Shown here: positions 31,137 through 34,250 of the stretch, one piece after another | Numbering within the stretch: position 1 is the first letter of the stretch | Layout: each line of letters begins with the position of its first letter | Assembly (NCBI GenBank): GCA_051453625.1 | Contig: JBOZIK010000001.1 | Span: 194,198,246-194,232,495, forward strand | DNA length: 34,250 nucleotides | Source of the DNA: Welwitschia mirabilis | Taxonomy: Eukaryota; Gnetophyta; Gnetopsida; Welwitschiales | Reading direction: 5' to 3' | Notes under the pieces: generated by a model | What the model was told of the DNA's origin: nothing | Seen by the model: only the letters and a program-made list of their open reading frames with translations | The model's database searches: none | Program-made: the position numbers and the translations under genes

Positions 31137-31797
31137 CCTCCTAAACATCCCATTTCTCAGCATTAATTATTATTGGTGTCTTGTGATGATTAGAGAATCG
31201 CTTCTTAAAGCTTCATTCTGATTCAAAGAAGGATTTTCCTTGGTATTTGGCTAAGATTCCTCCATTAAGATGCTAATACTAATTAAAGAATATAAGCATA
31301 CTTTAGTTTTTACTGATTACTAAAGTGTGTTTTATTTTATTCTCTCCTTCTCTTCTTTATTTTCTATGTTGTTTTTTTTCAATACTTTTATAACATTGAT
31401 AGTAATATGCTATGGTTTTTCAAGGCAAACTTGGGTAATAAAAATTTGATAACTTGATTAATCAAATTACATTAGCGTTGCATTGTATTTCATTGCATTT
31501 AGCATAGTCATTTTTCATTTCATTACATTACATCTCATCTTTACATCTTTGCATTATCATATTGTTAATTTAGTTTATTTCAATATATTTAAAAGACATA
31601 AACACTTCTCTTCTCTCTCTCTAATTCTTTCTCTCTCATTGGATTAAGATCTTCAACCTCATTTTCTTTAAAGTTTATGAACCTAAGTCAAATCTCACAA
31701 CTATACTAGCAGTGTTGTGTTGCTTAAATTATGCTTTAGGATGTCTTAAGACTAAGTTACAAGTCATTTAATGACTTCACAAACTAAAACTATAATG

Positions 31798-32720
31798 TGC
31801 CATTAAGTTCAAGCCTTATTATGGAATCATTATATGTATGGAAAATTGATTTTCAAGGCCTTTATTCTCCTTCTAAGGAACATCAATACGTCATGGTATG
31901 TGTTGATAATATCACTAAGTGAGTCAAGTAAAATTCTTTAAGCAACACATTCTAACTGGATTTGGCTATTCAATAGTCTTAATTAGTAATGGTAGTTATC
32001 ATTTTTGCAATAGAATTTTCAATAATATTCTTGTCAAAAATGGGGTTACCCATAAAGTTACCATTTCATACCATTCCTAAACTAGTGAATAAGTTAATTT
32101 ATCAATAGGAAAACCAAGAACATCTTATGAAAAGTGGTAAGATCAACTAGAAAAGACTGGTCCTATAAATTAAATGATTTTTTATGAACTTCTAGGACTG
32201 CATAAAAAACTCCATTAGGGGTGTTAACCTTTAGGTTTATTTAAGATAAATATTGTAACCTACCTATAGATCTTAAACATAAAGCTCATTGGATCATCAA
32301 AAGCATGAATCTATACTTAGATGTGGTTAAAAAACATTGAGAAATCTAACTCAATGAATTAGGTTAGCTTAGAAATGATGCTTATGAGAACATGAAAATT
32401 AATAAGAAGAAAATGAAAAAGTTTCATGACTAATACATTCATAAGGAAAACCTTTTGTAAATGATATTTGATTTTATTATAAAATATGAGATTGCATTTT
32501 TTTTCCTTGGAAAATTAGTCTCAAGATGGTTAGGTCCATACATGATAGAATAAGTGTTATCAAATAGTGTATTTCTCATTAAAATCCAAAGAATGATTAT
32601 CAATTCAAAATCAATTGTTCTTGCCTTAAATTCTTCCATCCACCTCTCCCATATTCTTATGAGTTCATGAGAATTAATGATCTTGATTAATGACATTTTT
32701 CAAAAAATCATTAATAAAGT
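31798..32720 (+). pseudogene. Integrase catalytic core and C-terminus of the outer element (3' part)
   Basis: Integrase inserts the element's DNA into chromosomes. The frame resumes as VPLSSSLIMESLYVWKIDFQ (about 31799-31858), where Asp of the DDE triad sits in KIDF, then EHQYVMVCVDNITK. The second triad block reads ISNGSYHFCNRIF near 31980-32020, with Asn for Asp. After several stops the C-terminal part follows: LNELG, RNDAYENMK, KKMKKFHD and a basic end near 32520. With the zinc-finger half at 25560-25819 this makes one integrase split by the nested element. Confidence 0.82.
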
Positions 32721-33241
32721 AATCTTTGTCTTTTTAAAGTTTTGTAGAGATTTTATAAATTCTTGTTTTTCAAGATAAAGTTATCTTTATTTTCAAGTTA
32801 TTTGTAAAATTTTACAGTTATTTGAGCTCTTCAATATAGTGAATCCCAAGGAAAAAAGGTATGTTTTATTCTTTTATGTTATGACTTTGTTTTAAGAATT
32901 TCTATGAATTGAGATTGCTTCTCAATCAGGCGAATGAGCCAATGACCCTATTGTGCTTATGAAAAATTTCTTGTAAACATTCTTAAAGTCTTAAGTACAT
33001 TTTTTTAAATCATTATTATTGGGTTTAATAACTGCATTGACACTAAAGATGCACGTTAGTAATGTATCTCTAACAATTCATTTATGACACATTTAATTGC
33101 ATAAGAGATATAAATGCTTGCTAGCAGTGTAGCACTAAATTATTTATGAACATCATGTTAAATGTGTTAGAAGAAAGTGTTGTAACATTAAATTCTCAAT
33201 ATGGTCAAATTATTAAAGTAGTCACTTATAAATGTAGAAGG
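32721..33241 (+). other. 3' region of the outer element
   Basis: No frame is supportable. AAGGAAAAAAGG at 32848-32859, followed by TATG, is a possible polypurine tract and LTR start, but no partner LTR was identified to confirm it. The stretch ends at a gap. Confidence 0.35.
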
Positions 33242-33935
33242 NNNNNNNNNNNNNNNNNNNNNNNNNNNNNNNNNNNNNNNNNNNNNNNNNNNNNNNNNNN
33301 NNNNNNNNNNNNNNNNNNNNNNNNNNNNNNNNNNNNNNNNNNNNNNNNNNNNNNNNNNNNNNNNNNNNNNNNNNNNNNNNNNNNNNNNNNNNNNNNNNNN
33401 NNNNNNNNNNNNNNNNNNNNNNNNNNNNNNNNNNNNNNNNNNNNNNNNNNNNNNNNNNNNNNNNNNNNNNNNNNNNNNNNNNNNNNNNNNNNNNNNNNNN
33501 NNNNNNNNNNNNNNNNNNNNNNNNNNNNNNNNNNNNNNNNNNNNNNNNNNNNNNNNNNNNNNNNNNNNNNNNNNNNNNNNNNNNNNNNNNNNNNNNNNNN
33601 NNNNNNNNNNNNNNNNNNNNNNNNNNNNNNNNNNNNNNNNNNNNNNNNNNNNNNNNNNNNNNNNNNNNNNNNNNNNNNNNNNNNNNNNNNNNNNNNNNNN
33701 NNNNNNNNNNNNNNNNNNNNNNNNNNNNNNNNNNNNNNNNNNNNNNNNNNNNNNNNNNNNNNNNNNNNNNNNNNNNNNNNNNNNNNNNNNNNNNNNNNNN
33801 NNNNNNNNNNNNNNNNNNNNNNNNNNNNNNNNNNNNNNNNNNNNNNNNNNNNNNNNNNNNNNNNNNNNNNNNNNNNNNNNNNNNNNNNNNNNNNNNNNNN
33901 NNNNNNNNNNNNNNNNNNNNNNNNNNNNNNNNNNN
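33242..33935. other. Assembly gap, 694 N
   Basis: Only N. The frame annotated across it (33146-33940) is meaningless. It probably hides part of the 3' LTR of the outer element. Confidence 0.95.
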
Positions 33936-34250
33936 ATTAAAAGAACTGAGTCATAGGAGAAAGAGTAAAAATTAGGCTATAAAAGGAAATAGGAAGGGAG
34001 TAAAGAAAAGAAACAAGGCTAGGATTTAGATTTTAGGATATGCAGTGGTAGTCATATGGGCATATTTTACCAACTTTATCATGTATTTCATGCATTAGAG
34101 TATTACCTCTCTCATACATTCTCCACAGAAGCATTTTTTAGAGGATTTCGAGAGGTAGTTTTGAGCGTAATGCTTCTTCAACATGCTGCCTGTAAGCTCC
34201 TTAGTATTGTTATCTATTATAAAAACCCAAAAGGGCATAGTAGTATACAC
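33936..34250 (+). repeat. LTR-like end segment
   Basis: A TATA-type box (GGCTATAAAAGG, about 33975-33986) sits in purine-rich DNA, followed by pyrimidine-rich CTCTCTCATACATTCTCC. The position, downstream of integrase, is right for the 3' LTR of the outer element. The only shared word noticed with the possible LTR at 15.9 kb is GGCTATAAAAG, so the pairing is weak. Confidence 0.35.

Larger units (their letters stand above)
25820..31797 (+). mobile_element. Nested LTR retrotransposon inserted in integrase
   Basis: It starts with TG at 25820. It is bounded by two related LTRs in the same orientation (about 25820-26460 and 30409-31797). Its flanks are the two halves of one integrase gene. The word TGCCAT occurs at both junctions (25812-25817 and 31798-31803), which may be a target-site duplication though the termini are worn. 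The interior has an acidic frame and no recognised pol, so it may be non-autonomous or a relic. The LTRs are strongly diverged, so the insertion is old and the outer element older. Confidence 0.75.
30409..31797 (+). repeat. 3' LTR of the nested element
   Basis: It starts TGTTAGTAATCAATTTGAC, aligning with the 5' LTR start at 25820. U3 (to about 31090) carries several dyads, including an 18-bp perfect palindrome at 30995-31012. The TATA box is at 31129-31136. U5 contains CATTGCATTTAGC and CATCTTTGCATT words (about 31470-31560) that match the U5 of the left-end LTR (plus-strand about 1320-1400, reversed). The right end is set by the return of integrase coding at 31798 rather than by a clear CA terminus. 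Confidence 0.65.

Noticed and set aside
32439-32696. Minus-strand frame of 85 codons
   Set aside because: It is antisense to the integrase C-terminal region.
18900-32720. Endogenous plant pararetrovirus
   Set aside because: The gag-PR-RT-RH-integrase order, presence of an integrase and the gag type indicate a Ty3/gypsy LTR retrotransposon; no movement-protein or pararetroviral features were seen.

Overview
This is a stretch of plant nuclear DNA. It is AT-rich and full of decayed LTR retrotransposons. I see no gene that looks intact. The evidence for a plant is: Ty3/gypsy polyproteins of plant Athila/Tat type (gag, protease, RT, RNase H, integrase); a primer-binding site resembling the 3' end of tRNA-Asp; and a decayed fragment of the nucleolar protein RCL1 whose wording matches plant members. 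I cannot name the species. A seed plant with a large, slowly purged genome fits best.

Layout. 1-3.5 kb: LTR and 5' end of a minus-strand Ty3/gypsy element, heavily disturbed by assembly gaps with duplicated flanks. 3.5-7.1 kb: unassigned AT-rich DNA with a 732-bp gap. 7.1-11.75 kb: a visibly more GC-rich island with broken pieces of at least three ordinary plant genes. These are a small membrane protein (+), a long unidentified protein (-) and RCL1 (-). 12.1-13.2 kb: purine-rich DNA with a repeated inverted-repeat motif. 13.6-13.9 kb: scrap of a LINE reverse transcriptase (+). 14.0-15.7 kb: RNase H/integrase of a minus-strand Ty3/gypsy element with an internal duplication. 15.7-18.5 kb: LTR-like and low-complexity DNA.

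From about 18.9 kb to 32.7 kb lies one large plus-strand Ty3/gypsy element (the outer element), read as gag, zinc knuckle, protease, RT, RNase H and integrase. It is interrupted twice. About 2.7 kb of AT-rich DNA splits gag (19.5-22.15 kb). A second LTR retrotransposon of about 6 kb (25.82-31.80 kb) splits the integrase gene exactly between its zinc finger and its catalytic core. The inserted element has two diverged LTRs, an acidic unidentified reading frame, an 80-bp tandem array and a cluster of short dyads. It shares a promoter block with the LTR at the left end of the window.

All coding remnants carry stops and frameshifts, many consistent with C-to-T or G-to-A change, as expected for methylated, silenced repeats. 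Nothing here is predicted to make a functional protein. The most useful points are the nested insertion, the gene-fragment island, the dyad clusters inside LTR-like DNA, and the finding that all four 100-N gaps are flanked by duplicated sequence and so probably are assembly artefacts.
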